From contig NZ_CP061008.1 of NCBI RefSeq assembly GCF_014490035.1, positions 5,456,001-5,520,000 on the forward strand: a stretch of DNA of 64,000 nt, written 5' to 3'. The notes below the pieces were generated by a model. The model had not been told where the DNA came from. It saw nothing but the letters and a program-made list of their open reading frames with translations, and ran no database searches. Shown in pieces: positions 16,052 through 25,024 of the stretch (position 1 is the stretch's first letter; each line of letters opens with the position of its first letter). Both the position numbers and the translations under genes were made by a program. This DNA comes from Achromobacter xylosoxidans (GTDB taxonomy: Bacteria > Pseudomonadota > Gammaproteobacteria > Burkholderiales > Burkholderiaceae_B).

Positions 16052-17260
16052 TCATGCAATGACGCCTGCGCTGCGCAGGGCCTCGATGCGCGCGGCATCC
16101 CAGCCCAGACCCTGCAGGATGGCCTGCGTGTCGCCGCCCTGCCGCGGCGGATCGGAACGCTTGCCGGCCTTCAGGCCGTCGAACTCGATAGGCAACGCCG
16201 CCGCGGATATCTCCCCGCCGTCCGGCAGCCGGGTCTTCAACAGCGCGCCGCCGGCGTTCAGATGCGCGTCGTCCAGCAGGTCGTGCGGCTGGCGTATCGG
16301 GCCGTACGACAGGCCGGCGGCTTCCAAGGCCGCGCACAGTTCGTCGGTCTTCCAGGTCTTCAGGATCTCGCCCACGCCCGGCACCAGCCAGGGCCGCGCC
16401 GCCTCGCGGTCGACGGCGGTGGCCAGGCGCGGATCGGCGGCCCATTCGGGCGGCAGGAATTTCTGCGCGAAGTTGCGCCATTGCGCATCGCCCACCACGG
16501 CGACGAACACGCGGCCGTCGGCGGTCTCGAACACGTCGTACACGCCCCAGGGCGGCCGGCGTTCCGCCCCCATGGGCTTGGGCGCGGCGCCCGTCAGCTG
16601 GTACTGCGCGATGAACTGCGCGACCAGCAGCAGATTGTTCTCGAACAGGCCGGAGCGCACGTGCCTGCCGCGCCCCGTGGCGTGGCGGTCGTGCAGCGCC
16701 GCCAGCGCGCCCACCACGCCGAAGGTGCCGCCCAGGATGTCGTTGACCGAGGCCGCCACGCGCTGGGGCGAGTCCGCGCCGCCGTTGATGTAGGCCAGCC
16801 CGCCCATCATCTGCACCACTTCGTCGAGCGCGGTGCGCTGCTTGTAGGGACCGGACAGAAAGCCCTTGAGCGATACGTAGATCAGCCCGGGGTTCTCGGC
16901 CGACAGCGACTCATAGTCCAGCCCGTACTGGGCCAGGCTGCCGTCGCGAAAATTCTCCACCACCATGTCCGCCTGCAAGGCCAGCTGGCGCACCACGGTC
17001 TGCCCTGCGCTTGCCTTCAGGTCGATCGCCAGGCTTTGCTTGTTGCGGTTGAAGACCGGAAAGTAGCCGCTGCCCGAGCCTTTCAGGCGCCGGGTGCGGT
17101 CGCCTTCGATCGGCTCCACCTTGATGACTTCGGCTCCCAGGTCCGCCAGCGCCAGGCCGGCCGCCGGGCCCATGATCATGTGGGACAACTCCAGCACCTT
17201 GATGCCGCGCAGCGGCAACTCGGAGTGGTCCATAAAGGGTGAAGCCGGTGTTGCTGCCAT
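16052..17260 (-). CDS. CaiB/BaiF family (class III) CoA-transferase
   Basis: The 402-residue protein has the family opening GIKVLELSHMIMGPAAGLALADLGAEVIKVE in two parts, then RNKQSLAIDLK, and the conserved aspartate in SVNDILGGTFGVVGAL (~180), which forms the acyl-enzyme intermediate. It moves CoA between carboxylates. The ATG at 17260 is eight bases after GAGG; an ATG six bases upstream is too close to that site. It is the first gene of a probable CoA-transferase/Bug/lyase transcription unit. Confidence 0.92.
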   Translation of the reverse strand: MAATPASPFMDHSELPLRGIKVLELSHMIMGPAAGLALADLGAEVIKVEPIEGDRTRRLKGSGSGYFPVFNRNKQSLAIDLKASAGQTVVRQLALQADMVVENFRDGSLAQYGLDYESLSAENPGLIYVSLKGFLSGPYKQRTALDEVVQMMGGLAYINGGADSPQRVAASVNDILGGTFGVVGALAALHDRHATGRGRHVRSGLFENNLLLVAQFIAQYQLTGAAPKPMGAERRPPWGVYDVFETADGRVFVAVVGDAQWRNFAQKFLPPEWAADPRLATAVDREAARPWLVPGVGEILKTWKTDELCAALEAAGLSYGPIRQPHDLLDDAHLNAGGALLKTRLPDGGEISAAALPIEFDGLKAGKRSDPPRQGGDTQAILQGLGWDAARIEALRSAGVIA

Positions 17261-17430
17261 CTGCATATCCTCGGGCCTGATGCGCTGAAAAACAGGCGGT
17301 GGCAAGATCGATGCATGCCGCCGCCCCATGCCCCCATCATCGGCGGCAAGCCGGATCAGCGGGTAGCGCTCTTTCAGCACGGGGGCATTCTCGTTTGGGA
17401 ACGTCCGGGAAAGCCCTGAGCCCTGTCGTT

Positions 17431-18351
17431 TCAGGCGGCGTCCGCCACGCCCAGATGGGCCAACAGCACGCGGGCCGCGGGCGGCAAGGCGTCCACCCCC
17501 AGCACGGCGATGCACAAGGAAGTGCTGGACCAGGCTCCAGAAAGCGGAATGAAGCGGATGTCCAGGTTGGCGTGGCGCGCCTTGAGGTACATGGGCACCA
17601 CGGCCACGCCCATGCCGCGCGCCACCAGCATGCAGATGGTTTCGTGCGAGCTGACCCGCGCGCTGATGCGCCGCGCCACGCCCGCATCCTGCGCCGCCTG
17701 CTCGAACACCGCGCTGATGCCGTTGTCGCGGTTCAGTTCGATCTGCTCGAAGGGCAGCAGCTGCGCGTAGTCCAGCGTGTCGCGATCGGCCAGCAGATGC
17801 TGGCCAGGCACCACCGCCGCCAGGTCGCAGCGGCCGCAATTGAAGACCTGCAAACCGTCATGGCCGAAATCGGAACCCACCGCCACGTCGGCCTGACCGT
17901 CCAGCACCGCGCGGAACACCTCCTGCGTGGTGCCTTCTTCCAGCGAGATATCGATCTGGGGATAGGCGCGGCGAAAGGACTGGATCTGCGCCGGCAGTTC
18001 GCCGGACAGCGCCGCCACGCTGACCGCCAGCCGGATGCTGCCGCGCACGCCGGTCGCAAAGCCCGCCATTTCGCGGCGCATGCGGTCCATGCTCTGCAGC
18101 ACCATGCGCACGTGCGTGGCCAGGGCATTGCCCGCGGGCGTGGGCTGCACGCCTTTGACCCCACGCTCCAGCAGTGGCACGCCGAAGGCGTCCTCCATTT
18201 CCGACATGCGTTTGCTGACGGCGGAAGGGACGATGTTCTCGCGGGCGGCGGCGCGCGCCAGGCTGCCCTCCTCCAGCGCCGCGAGGAACAGGCGCAGGGA
18301 GACGGGATCGATATCGCGAGGATGCGGCGAAAGGGGCTGGACGGGCTTCAT
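17431..18351 (-). CDS. LysR-family regulator of the CoA-transferase cluster
   Basis: This 306-residue protein has a LysR helix-turn-helix at ~15-75 (LRLFLAALEEGSLARAA, then PSAVSKRMSEME) and a periplasmic-binding-like effector domain after residue ~100. It sits immediately upstream of the CoA-transferase on the same strand, 170 bp away. It probably regulates those genes in response to a pathway intermediate. It is divergent from the RDD protein gene. Confidence 0.92.
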   Translation of the reverse strand: MKPVQPLSPHPRDIDPVSLRLFLAALEEGSLARAAARENIVPSAVSKRMSEMEDAFGVPLLERGVKGVQPTPAGNALATHVRMVLQSMDRMRREMAGFATGVRGSIRLAVSVAALSGELPAQIQSFRRAYPQIDISLEEGTTQEVFRAVLDGQADVAVGSDFGHDGLQVFNCGRCDLAAVVPGQHLLADRDTLDYAQLLPFEQIELNRDNGISAVFEQAAQDAGVARRISARVSSHETICMLVARGMGVAVVPMYLKARHANLDIRFIPLSGAWSSTSLCIAVLGVDALPPAARVLLAHLGVADAA

Positions 18352-18457
18352 GGCGGGAAGTGTCGTGCTTAGTGGCAGCGTCCTGGGATCGGGGTTTTCC
18401 CGGTAACATCCGCACTCCCCACGCTCTTGCGGCATTTCCAGGCCGCCACCGCCGCCC

Positions 18458-19546
18458 ATGCAATGCCCCCGCTGCAACTGGCAGAATCCGGCCTCCAACA
18501 CCCAGTGCTTCAGCTGCAATGCGCCGCTGGCCGCCCCCACAGCGGCCGCGCCTGCCGCGAAGGCTGCGAAGACCGCCAAGGCCGCCCCGGCCCGCGCCGG
18601 CAATGCCCCGGTCTTCCCCGGCATCTGGCCGCGGCTTGGCGCCACCGCGATCGACGCCGCCGTGATGGTCGCGGCCATGATCGGATTCAGCACCGCCGCC
18701 AATCTGACCTACGAATCCCTGGCCGGCGCTGCGCGCCCCGTCCTGCTGGCCATGGCCGCCGGTTTCATCGGCCTGATGCTGCCGGCCCTGATGGACGCCT
18801 GGGCCGGCGGATCCCCAGGCAAGCGGGTGCTGAAGCTGCGCGTCGTGAACCGCAATGGCGATCACCCTGGCGTCCTGCGCGCCAGTTGGCGGCACCTGAT
18901 GAAGTACGTGCTGAACATCGCGCTGCCCGGCATCTTCTACCGCATCCAGCGGACCATCTTCGGCGAACGCGCCATGCACAACTGGATCTCCGGCACCTAC
19001 GTGGTCTCCAGCCAGGCGGACCCGCGCGCCATCCGGCCCGCCATCGCCAAGACCCGCTCCATCACGGGCGCGGGCAAGTTCATCTTCATCGTGCTCGGCG
19101 TGCTGGCGCTGGTCGCGGGCGGCATGATCGTCGGCGCCATCGTCATGGAGCCCAAGCAGGAAGACAATCCCCTGCGCGCCGAGGTGATCCGCCTGGACCT
19201 GGTGTCGCAACCCGTGCGCATGCTGGCCGAAAACCATTACCAACGCACGGGAACCTACGCGCCGGACATGGCGGCGCTCGGCGTCACCGCGGAATCGTTG
19301 AACAGCAGCGGCTTCAGCGCGCTGAGCCTGAATCCGGTCAACGGCGTGCTGCGCTTCACCATCGCTGGCGCCCCCAGCGCCGCGGACGCGCCCGCGCTCG
19401 GCGGCAAGCATCTCGTCTACCTGCCCGAACTGCGTTCCGAAAAGAAAGGCGGCGGCATCCGCCGCTGGCAGTGCGGCAGCGACGACATCCCGCGCGCCGA
19501 CCGTCCCTACAGCTGCCGCCACGAAGCCGGCGCCTCGGCGCCCTAG
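18458..19546 (+). CDS. Zinc-ribbon / RDD membrane protein with a pilin-like C-terminal domain
   Basis: The 362-residue protein combines three parts. A short zinc ribbon has CPRC and CFSC at residues 3-6 and 17-20. An RDD membrane domain follows (~55-170), with the Arg and Asp residues of LGATAIDAAV and the GGSPGKRVLKLRVV motif. After a further hydrophobic segment (~206-228), the C-terminus (~240-355) resembles a major-pilin globular domain, with HYQRTGTYAPDMAALGV and a closing cysteine pair in WQCGS and YSCRH. RDD proteins are mostly uncharacterised transport or lipid-associated proteins. It is followed 23 bp later by a TPR gene, probably in the same transcript. Confidence 0.82.
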   Translation: MQCPRCNWQNPASNTQCFSCNAPLAAPTAAAPAAKAAKTAKAAPARAGNAPVFPGIWPRLGATAIDAAVMVAAMIGFSTAANLTYESLAGAARPVLLAMAAGFIGLMLPALMDAWAGGSPGKRVLKLRVVNRNGDHPGVLRASWRHLMKYVLNIALPGIFYRIQRTIFGERAMHNWISGTYVVSSQADPRAIRPAIAKTRSITGAGKFIFIVLGVLALVAGGMIVGAIVMEPKQEDNPLRAEVIRLDLVSQPVRMLAENHYQRTGTYAPDMAALGVTAESLNSSGFSALSLNPVNGVLRFTIAGAPSAADAPALGGKHLVYLPELRSEKKGGGIRRWQCGSDDIPRADRPYSCRHEAGASAP

Positions 19547-19569
19547 CCCTACCCCACGGAATCCCGCGC

Positions 19570-21105
19570 ATGTCCGCCCTGATCGAATCCATCCATCGCG
19601 CCGATGACGGTGACGAGCACGCGCAAATGCTGGCGCTGTGTGAACAAGGGTTGCGCGAACAGCCCGCCTCGGCCCTCCTGTGGGCGCTGCGCGCCCGTTA
19701 TCACGACAAGCGCGGCGCCCACGCTGCGCGCCAGGCCGACCTGGACCGCGCGCTGACCCTGGACCCGCATTGCGCCGACGCCATCCGCGTCCAGGCCACC
19801 GCGCGCTACAACGCCGGCGAACGGCAGGAAGCCTGGCGCGTCCTGCGCGATGCCCTGCAACGCACGCCTTCGCACTTCGGGCTGCTGATGGCGCAGGCCT
19901 ATCTGCTGATCAACGACCGCCAGCTGGACCAGGCCATCCAGTGTTGGACCCGCGCCGCGCAGTTGCGCCCATCCGCCGGCGCGCCGCATTGCTATATCGC
20001 GTCCAACCTGGCCAACGCCGGGCGACACGCCGAAGCCGAGCCCCATTTCCGGCGCGCGACCTCGCTCGCGCCGGGCAACGGCATGTTCCTGTACGACGCC
20101 GGCAACACTTACCGCAGCCTGGGCGACCTGCACAACGCCATCGCAATGTTCGACCGCGCCCGCGCCATCCTGGGCGAGCAGAACGCCATCCAGCACAACC
20201 GCGCCTCGTGCCTGCAGGCGCTGGAACGCCACGCGGATGCCGTCGAGGAATGGACCAGCCTGCTACGGCGCGAGCCCGACTGGGACTGGCCCCTGGAAGG
20301 CAAGGCGCGGTCCCTGCACCGGCTGGGCCGCGCGGACGAAGCCGCGCCGCTATGGCGGCATCTGGACGCGCTTTCGGACAGCGGCTGGGAGGGCCGCAGG
20401 GAGCAGGCGCGCGAATACGTGCGCAGCGGTGATCCGGAGCTGGCCGAACACGCGCTGCAAGGACTGGACCCAATGAACTGCGGCGACGCCCAACTGCTGT
20501 TCGTGGCCGGCAACGCGCAACGCGACCAGCGCAACTGGGATGAAGCGCTGGAGTACTACCTGCAGGGCTACGAACTGGCGCCCGACAACGACTTCCTGCC
20601 CGGCAACGCGGCCGACATGCTGAACCGACTGGAACGCCATGACGAAGCCCTGCCGTTGTCCGAAGTGGCAATCTCGCTGGATCCGGACTGGCTGAAGTGG
20701 CGCCGCGCCCGCATCGAAGCGCTGACCCATCTGGGCCGCGCGGACGAGGCCGTGGCCGACGCCGATCGCGCCATGGCGCGCTGGCCGGACGACGGCGCCC
20801 TGCACGCAGAACGGATCAACGCGCTGATCGCCGCCAAGCGCCACGACGAGGCGCTGACGGCCTGCGACCGGCTGATCGCGATCGATCCAGACTATCGCAG
20901 CTGGGCGCTATTTTCGCGCGGCCAAACCTACAGTGAAATGAAGCGCCACGCGGAATCCGCCATGGCCTATCGCCAGGCTGCCGCCTCCTATCAACAGAAC
21001 GGCAAGCCCCAGTACCAGGAACTGTCCTTGAACAACGCCCTGGCCGCGGAGCAGGCCGCCGCCGCGCCGCGCGGCCTGCTGAGCCGGTTGTTCCGGCGCA
21101 ATTAG
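19570..21105 (+). CDS. Tetratricopeptide-repeat protein
   Basis: This 511-residue protein is almost entirely TPR-like helical hairpins. Repeats of the form A-x3-A-x2-LDP recur along its length (for example DRALTLDPHCADA, FRRATSLAPG, CDRLIAIDPDY). No signal peptide or catalytic motif is visible. TPR proteins are scaffolds for protein interactions. It is downstream of the zinc-ribbon/RDD/pilin-like gene, so it may act with that membrane protein. The ATG at 19570 was chosen because earlier codons mirror the upstream gene. Confidence 0.85.
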   Translation: MSALIESIHRADDGDEHAQMLALCEQGLREQPASALLWALRARYHDKRGAHAARQADLDRALTLDPHCADAIRVQATARYNAGERQEAWRVLRDALQRTPSHFGLLMAQAYLLINDRQLDQAIQCWTRAAQLRPSAGAPHCYIASNLANAGRHAEAEPHFRRATSLAPGNGMFLYDAGNTYRSLGDLHNAIAMFDRARAILGEQNAIQHNRASCLQALERHADAVEEWTSLLRREPDWDWPLEGKARSLHRLGRADEAAPLWRHLDALSDSGWEGRREQAREYVRSGDPELAEHALQGLDPMNCGDAQLLFVAGNAQRDQRNWDEALEYYLQGYELAPDNDFLPGNAADMLNRLERHDEALPLSEVAISLDPDWLKWRRARIEALTHLGRADEAVADADRAMARWPDDGALHAERINALIAAKRHDEALTACDRLIAIDPDYRSWALFSRGQTYSEMKRHAESAMAYRQAAASYQQNGKPQYQELSLNNALAAEQAAAAPRGLLSRLFRRN

Positions 21106-21114
21106 GCCGCGCGC

Positions 21115-22047
21115 CTAGGCGGCACGCTCCCATTCATAGCCATTCAGCAAGGTCAGCAACCCGCGCCTGACCACGACCACCGCCTCGTCGCGCAAGGCGT
21201 CGGCGCGCCAGCCCATTTCGATGGCGTACCCCGGCATGGCGACCGGGCAAGGCAGCATGCGCAGGCCGGAAGCGGCGGCCAGGCCGCGCGCCGCGTGCGC
21301 TGGCAAGGTCGACAAGGCATCGCTGCCCGGCAGCAAGAAGGCCAGCGCCGAGAAATGCGTGGTCGATGCCTGCACCCTGCGCGTCAGTCCCAGCCCGTGC
21401 AGTACTTCATCCACCACGCCGATGAAGCCGCCGGACGACACCAGGATGTGCTGGCGGCGGACGAATTCCTCCAGCGACAGCGAGGTCTGGCCCGGCGCCA
21501 GGCTGGCGGGGTCCAGCAGGCAGGCATAGCCGCCCTGTCCGACCGTCACACGCTGCAAGGCCTGCGTGGTCAATCCGCCCGAGGCGATCACCAGATCGGC
21601 CTCGCGCGCCATCAGCATGTCGGCGGCCAGGCGGCTGTGGGTCTGCCGGAAAATGATACGCAGGCCCGGCGCGCTGTCCGCCAGGGCGCGGATCGCGTCC
21701 CTCCCTAGCGCGATCTCAAAATCGTCCGACAGGCCCAGCGTGACCGAGCGGCCGACGAAGCCCGCCGCGCCCGGCCACGCCAGCGACAGGCTCTGCCGGC
21801 ACTTGTCCAGGGCTTCGCCGATGACAGGCCGCAGTTCGCGCGCCCGCAGGCTGGGCGTCAGCCCTCTGCCGGTGCGCGTGAACAGCGGATCGCCGTAAAG
21901 CGCGCGCAGGCGGCCCAGCGCGGCGCTGACCGCCGACTGCGTTACGCCCAGGCGCAGCGCGGCGCGCCCCGCGCCGCCCTCGTCATAGATGGCCTCGAAG
22001 ACCTTGAGCAGGTTGAGGTCGGCCGACTCGATATCAATCTGATTCAT
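21115..22047 (-). CDS. LysR-family regulator divergent from a nitrilase gene
   Basis: This 310-residue protein has a NodD/SyrM-like LysR helix-turn-helix (~8-68: LNLLKVFEAIYDEGG, then TQSAVSAALGRLRALYGDPLF). An effector-binding domain follows. It is transcribed away from the nitrilase at 22132 across 84 bp that contain AT-rich GATTGATTGAT sequence, the usual arrangement for LysR control of its neighbour. The inducer is unknown. Confidence 0.92.
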   Translation of the reverse strand: MNQIDIESADLNLLKVFEAIYDEGGAGRAALRLGVTQSAVSAALGRLRALYGDPLFTRTGRGLTPSLRARELRPVIGEALDKCRQSLSLAWPGAAGFVGRSVTLGLSDDFEIALGRDAIRALADSAPGLRIIFRQTHSRLAADMLMAREADLVIASGGLTTQALQRVTVGQGGYACLLDPASLAPGQTSLSLEEFVRRQHILVSSGGFIGVVDEVLHGLGLTRRVQASTTHFSALAFLLPGSDALSTLPAHAARGLAAASGLRMLPCPVAMPGYAIEMGWRADALRDEAVVVVRRGLLTLLNGYEWERAA

Positions 22048-22131
22048 ATCATTTATCTCTGACCAGGATTGATTGATTTTAGGGCCGGCCGGACACTGAA
22101 GCCCCGTTGCCACGTTCCCGAGACCCTCGCC

Positions 22132-23055
22132 ATGACCACGAAAATCGTCGCCGCCCTGCAGATCGGCTCCTCCCCCGAAGGCCGCGCCCGCACCCTGGAA
22201 AACATCCTCGCCTACGAAGGCGAGATCGCCGCCTCTGGCGCCTCGCTCGTGGTCATGCCCGAAGCGCTGCTGGGCGGCTATCCCAAGGGCGAGATCTTCG
22301 GCACCCGCCTGGGCTACCGCCTGCCCGAAGGCCGCGAAGCCTACGCCCGCTATTACGACAACGCCATCGATGTGCCCGGTCCCGAAACCGAGGCGCTCGC
22401 CGCCCTGTCGCAGCGCACCGGCGCCAGCCTGGTGGTCGGCGTGATCGAACGGGGCGGCAACACGCTGTATTGCACCGCCCTGTTCTTCGAACCTGCGGCC
22501 GGCCTCGTCGCCAAGCACCGCAAGCTCATGCCCACCGGCACCGAACGCCTGATATGGGGCCAGGGCGACGGCTCGACGCTGCCGGTCGTCGACACCGAAG
22601 CCGGCCGCATCGGCGGCGCCATCTGCTGGGAAAACCACATGCCGCTGCTGCGCACCGCCATGTACGCCAAGGGCGTGGAAATCTGGTGCGCGCCCACGGT
22701 GGACGAGCGCGACATCTGGCAGTGCTCGATGCGCCACATCGCGCATGAGGGCCGCTGCTTCGTGGTCAGCGCCTGCCAGGTGCAGCCCTCGCCCGCCGAA
22801 CTGGGCCAGGACGTGCCAGGCTGGGACGCCAACCGTCCGCTGATCAACGGCGGCTCGGTCATCGTCGGTCCGCTGGGCGACGTGCTGGCCGGCCCGCTGC
22901 GCGGCAAGGCCGGCCTGCTGACCGCCCAGGTCGATACGGCGGAACTGGTGCGCGCCCGCTATGACTTCGACGTGGTGGGGCACTACTCGCGCCCCGACGT
23001 CTTTTCCCTGACCGTGGACGAACGCCCGCGCCCCGCCGTGCGCTTCGTCTCCTGA
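22132..23055 (+). CDS. Nitrilase
   Basis: The 307-residue enzyme hydrolyses nitriles to carboxylates and ammonia. The Glu-Lys-Cys triad is visible in [12 protein letters not shown] (Glu ~43), [12 protein letters not shown] (Lys ~126) and [11 protein letters not shown] (Cys ~160). The CWEN motif separates true nitrilases from amidases of the superfamily. An arylaliphatic or aliphatic preference cannot be decided. The ATG at 22132 gives the family N-terminus. A second nitrilase at 43770-44726 shares the same motifs but sits in a different operon. Confidence 0.93.
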   Translation: MTTKIVAALQIGSSPEGRARTLENILAYEGEIAASGASLVVMPEALLGGYPKGEIFGTRLGYRLPEGREAYARYYDNAIDVPGPETEALAALSQRTGASLVVGVIERGGNTLYCTALFFEPAAGLVAKHRKLMPTGTERLIWGQGDGSTLPVVDTEAGRIGGAICWENHMPLLRTAMYAKGVEIWCAPTVDERDIWQCSMRHIAHEGRCFVVSACQVQPSPAELGQDVPGWDANRPLINGGSVIVGPLGDVLAGPLRGKAGLLTAQVDTAELVRARYDFDVVGHYSRPDVFSLTVDERPRPAVRFVS

Positions 23056-23145
23056 ACGCCCCGTCGCCAGGAGTCCGTAATCCAGGCCTCTGGCCCCGGG
23101 ATGGTATAGTCTCGCCCGCTGCCGGCCCTTCCGGGGCCGTGCAAC

Positions 23146-23457
23146 GCCCGAGTGGTGAAATTGGTAGACACAAGGGACTTGAACTAATTTGAGCCCTTTG
23201 GGGGAAACTCCAAAGGTGTAGCCCGTCAAACTCGGCGAATGCCCTGGACCCGTTCCGAGCCAACGCCGAGCCAAGCCCAGGCCGCATGGCCGGGGAAGGT
23301 GTAGAGAGCAGACGGCGGGCACCTAAGGCCGCAAGGCTATGGTGAAGGCGTGCTCCAGACCACGAACAGCGCATCCGCGCTGGCGGCGAAAGCCGAAGTG
23401 GTAAGAAAATCCCTCGGCCTCGCGGCCGTACCGGTTCGATTCCGGTCTCGGGCACCA
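23146..23457 (+). tRNA. tRNA-Leu(UAA), interrupted by a group I intron
   Basis: Exon 1 (23146-23180) ends in the anticodon loop, and exon 2 (23406-23457) begins with AAAATCCCT. Joined, they make an 87-nt class II tRNA: acceptor GCCCGAG/CTCGGGC, anticodon stem AGGGA/TCCCT, loop CTTAAAA with anticodon TAA, a variable arm CGGCCTCGCGGCCG, a T-loop TTCGATT and an encoded CCA. The two exons flank a 225-nt intron after U34. A possible -10 TATAGT is at 23105-23110. Standard tRNA scanning may miss the gene because of the insertion. Confidence 0.95.
23181..23405 (+). ncRNA. Self-splicing group I intron (IC3-like) in tRNA-Leu(UAA)
   Basis: The 225-nt intron starts after exon U34 and ends in G (omega-G), as group I introns do. 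P1 can form between exon GGGACUU and intron GAGCCC (23191-23196), with a U-G pair at the 5' splice site. P2 is a clear hairpin (CCTTTGG 23195-23201 with CCAAAGG 23210-23216). P4 is CTCGGCG 23231-23237 with CGCCGAG 23264-23270. P3 pairs GCCCGTC 23221-23227 with the GACGGCGGGC region. P7, the guanosine site, pairs GAGCA 23306-23310 with TGCTC 23351-23355. P8 is the CACC...GGTG hairpin, and P9 the CCAC...GTGG hairpin. Segments such as GAAGGTGTAGAGA resemble the Azoarcus tRNA-Ile intron. No homing endonuclease is encoded. Confidence 0.93.
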
Positions 23458-23578
23458 CCCCGCCACAGGACAGGCGTCCCCCCTTCGTCGCAAACCGGCG
23501 AACGCCTGCCTCGTCAAACTGAAGCGCGCAAAATTCGCCCCGCCGATCTAATCTAGTCCGGTAATCAGGGAGCGCGCC

Positions 23579-24268
23579 ATGATCACCCTCTATTCGTACC
23601 CCGGACTCTATGGGCTGGAAGACAACAACCCCTACGGCCTGAAGATCTACGCCTTCCTGAAGCTGTGCCGCTTGCCGTTCGACCATCGGCATACGCTGGA
23701 CGTGCAGTCCGCGCCGCGCGGCCAGTTGCCCTATATCGCCGACGGCGATCTGCGCATCGGCGACAGCGACGCCATCATCGCCCACCTGAAGCGCCAGTAC
23801 GAACTGACCATCGACGATTCCCTCACGCCCGAGCAGCAGCGGCAGGACCTGCTGGTGCGCCGCGCGCTGGACGATCTGTACTGGGTCATGTCCTATTCGC
23901 GCTGGCGCGACGACCGCTATTGGCCAATCTTCCGCAAGGCGCTGCTGGACGCCCATCCGGACGTCAAACCCGAGCAGCTGGAAGCCGCCCGCCAGTACAA
24001 CTTCCAGCGCTATCACTACCAAGGCATAGGCCGTTATGCCCCCGAAGACGCCTATGCCCGCGGGATCGCCGACCTGGAGGCCATCTCCAGCCTGCTGGGC
24101 GACAACGGCTTCATGTTCGGCCCCAATCCGGGCAGCGTGGACGCGGGGCTCTATGGCTTTCTCGCCAATATCTATTTCTACGCCATCGATACCCCGCTCA
24201 AGCAGTGCCTGGTGTCGCGGCGCAACCTGGTGAGCCTGTGCAATGCGGTGCGCGCCGAACTCGGTTAG
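23579..24268 (+). CDS. Glutathione S-transferase-like protein
   Basis: This 229-residue protein has an N-terminal thioredoxin-like half (~1-80: YSYPGLYGLEDNNPYGLKI, then GQLPYIADGDLRIGDSDAII with the cis-proline and the E/D-S glutathione contact). A helical C-terminal domain follows. The pattern fits the metaxin/failed-axon-connections-like GST group rather than classical detoxifying GSTs. The catalytic residue is not obvious. A GGGAG ribosome site precedes the ATG. No functional link to neighbours is apparent. Confidence 0.85.
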   Translation: MITLYSYPGLYGLEDNNPYGLKIYAFLKLCRLPFDHRHTLDVQSAPRGQLPYIADGDLRIGDSDAIIAHLKRQYELTIDDSLTPEQQRQDLLVRRALDDLYWVMSYSRWRDDRYWPIFRKALLDAHPDVKPEQLEAARQYNFQRYHYQGIGRYAPEDAYARGIADLEAISSLLGDNGFMFGPNPGSVDAGLYGFLANIYFYAIDTPLKQCLVSRRNLVSLCNAVRAELG

Positions 24269-24391
24269 AGCCTGCCGCCCCTCTTGCGCACGGCAGCCGG
24301 CCCCGGGTCGCTTCCAAAAACGTTATTCTTGCGCCTCGTTTTCCACGTTTCCGCCCTGCCTGCCGTGCGCCGGCGGGGCTTCAGACCCCAC

Positions 24392-25009
24392 TTGACCGCC
24401 GCTTCCTCCCCCCCGCCCTTCATCGTCCTCGACGCCTGCGTCCTCATGTCCGGCATCCTGCGCCGCCTGCTGCTCAGGCTGGCCGAGGCCGGCGTGTACA
24501 CGCCGGTCTGGACCGACCGCATCGGCGAGGAATGGCGCCGCAACGCCTCGCGCATCTGGGAGATCCCGCCGGAGGTGATGATGGAACTCTGGGACGACAT
24601 GAACGCGCGCTTTCCCGGCGCCCGCGAAACGGACACCCAGGTCTACGAGGCGTCCTTGCGCTACAGCGATCCCAAGGACTTCCACGTGATCGCGGCCGGC
24701 CTGGCGCGGCGCGCGCGCTGCGGCCTGCAGCAGCCGCCTGTGGTGCAGGTGCTGACCTGGAATCTGAAGGATTTCAATCGTTCCGAACTGCGGCGCCAGG
24801 GGCTGGACGTCTACAACCCCGACCGCATGCTGACGCAGTGGTGGCAGGCCGCGCCCGATGCCATCCGCGCGGCGGCGGCACAGGTGCCCGCGGACTATGT
24901 GGCGCTGGGGCGCGAGCCCGAGCCGCTGTCGGCGACGCTACACCGCGAGCGCCTGTATGGCCTGAAGAACCTGCTGGCGCGCGACGCCGCGCAGAACGGC
25001 GCCGCCTGA
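24392..25009 (+). CDS. PIN-domain protein (putative ribonuclease)
   Basis: A PIN fold is indicated by FIVLDACVLMSGILRRLLLRLA near the N-terminus (first acidic metal ligand), WTDRIGEEWRRN (second) and DPKDFHVIAAGLA (third), ending LTWNLKDFNRS. Such proteins are Mg2+-dependent RNases, and many are toxins of toxin-antitoxin pairs. No antitoxin-sized gene lies beside it. The start is uncertain: TTG at 24392 is used because the family begins just after it, but no strong ribosome site was found and an upstream non-ATG start is possible. About 205 residues are predicted. Confidence 0.75.
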   Translation: MTAASSPPPFIVLDACVLMSGILRRLLLRLAEAGVYTPVWTDRIGEEWRRNASRIWEIPPEVMMELWDDMNARFPGARETDTQVYEASLRYSDPKDFHVIAAGLARRARCGLQQPPVVQVLTWNLKDFNRSELRRQGLDVYNPDRMLTQWWQAAPDAIRAAAAQVPADYVALGREPEPLSATLHRERLYGLKNLLARDAAQNGAA

Positions 25010-25024
25010 ACCGCGCCGGCGCGC

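Noticed and set aside
23146..23457. Broken or pseudogene tRNA-Leu
   Set aside because: Removing the 225-nt insert gives a perfect cloverleaf with CCA, and the insert has group I intron structure. Decay is unlikely.
24392..25009. Toxin-antitoxin module
   Set aside because: A PIN domain is present, but no small antitoxin gene lies on either side.
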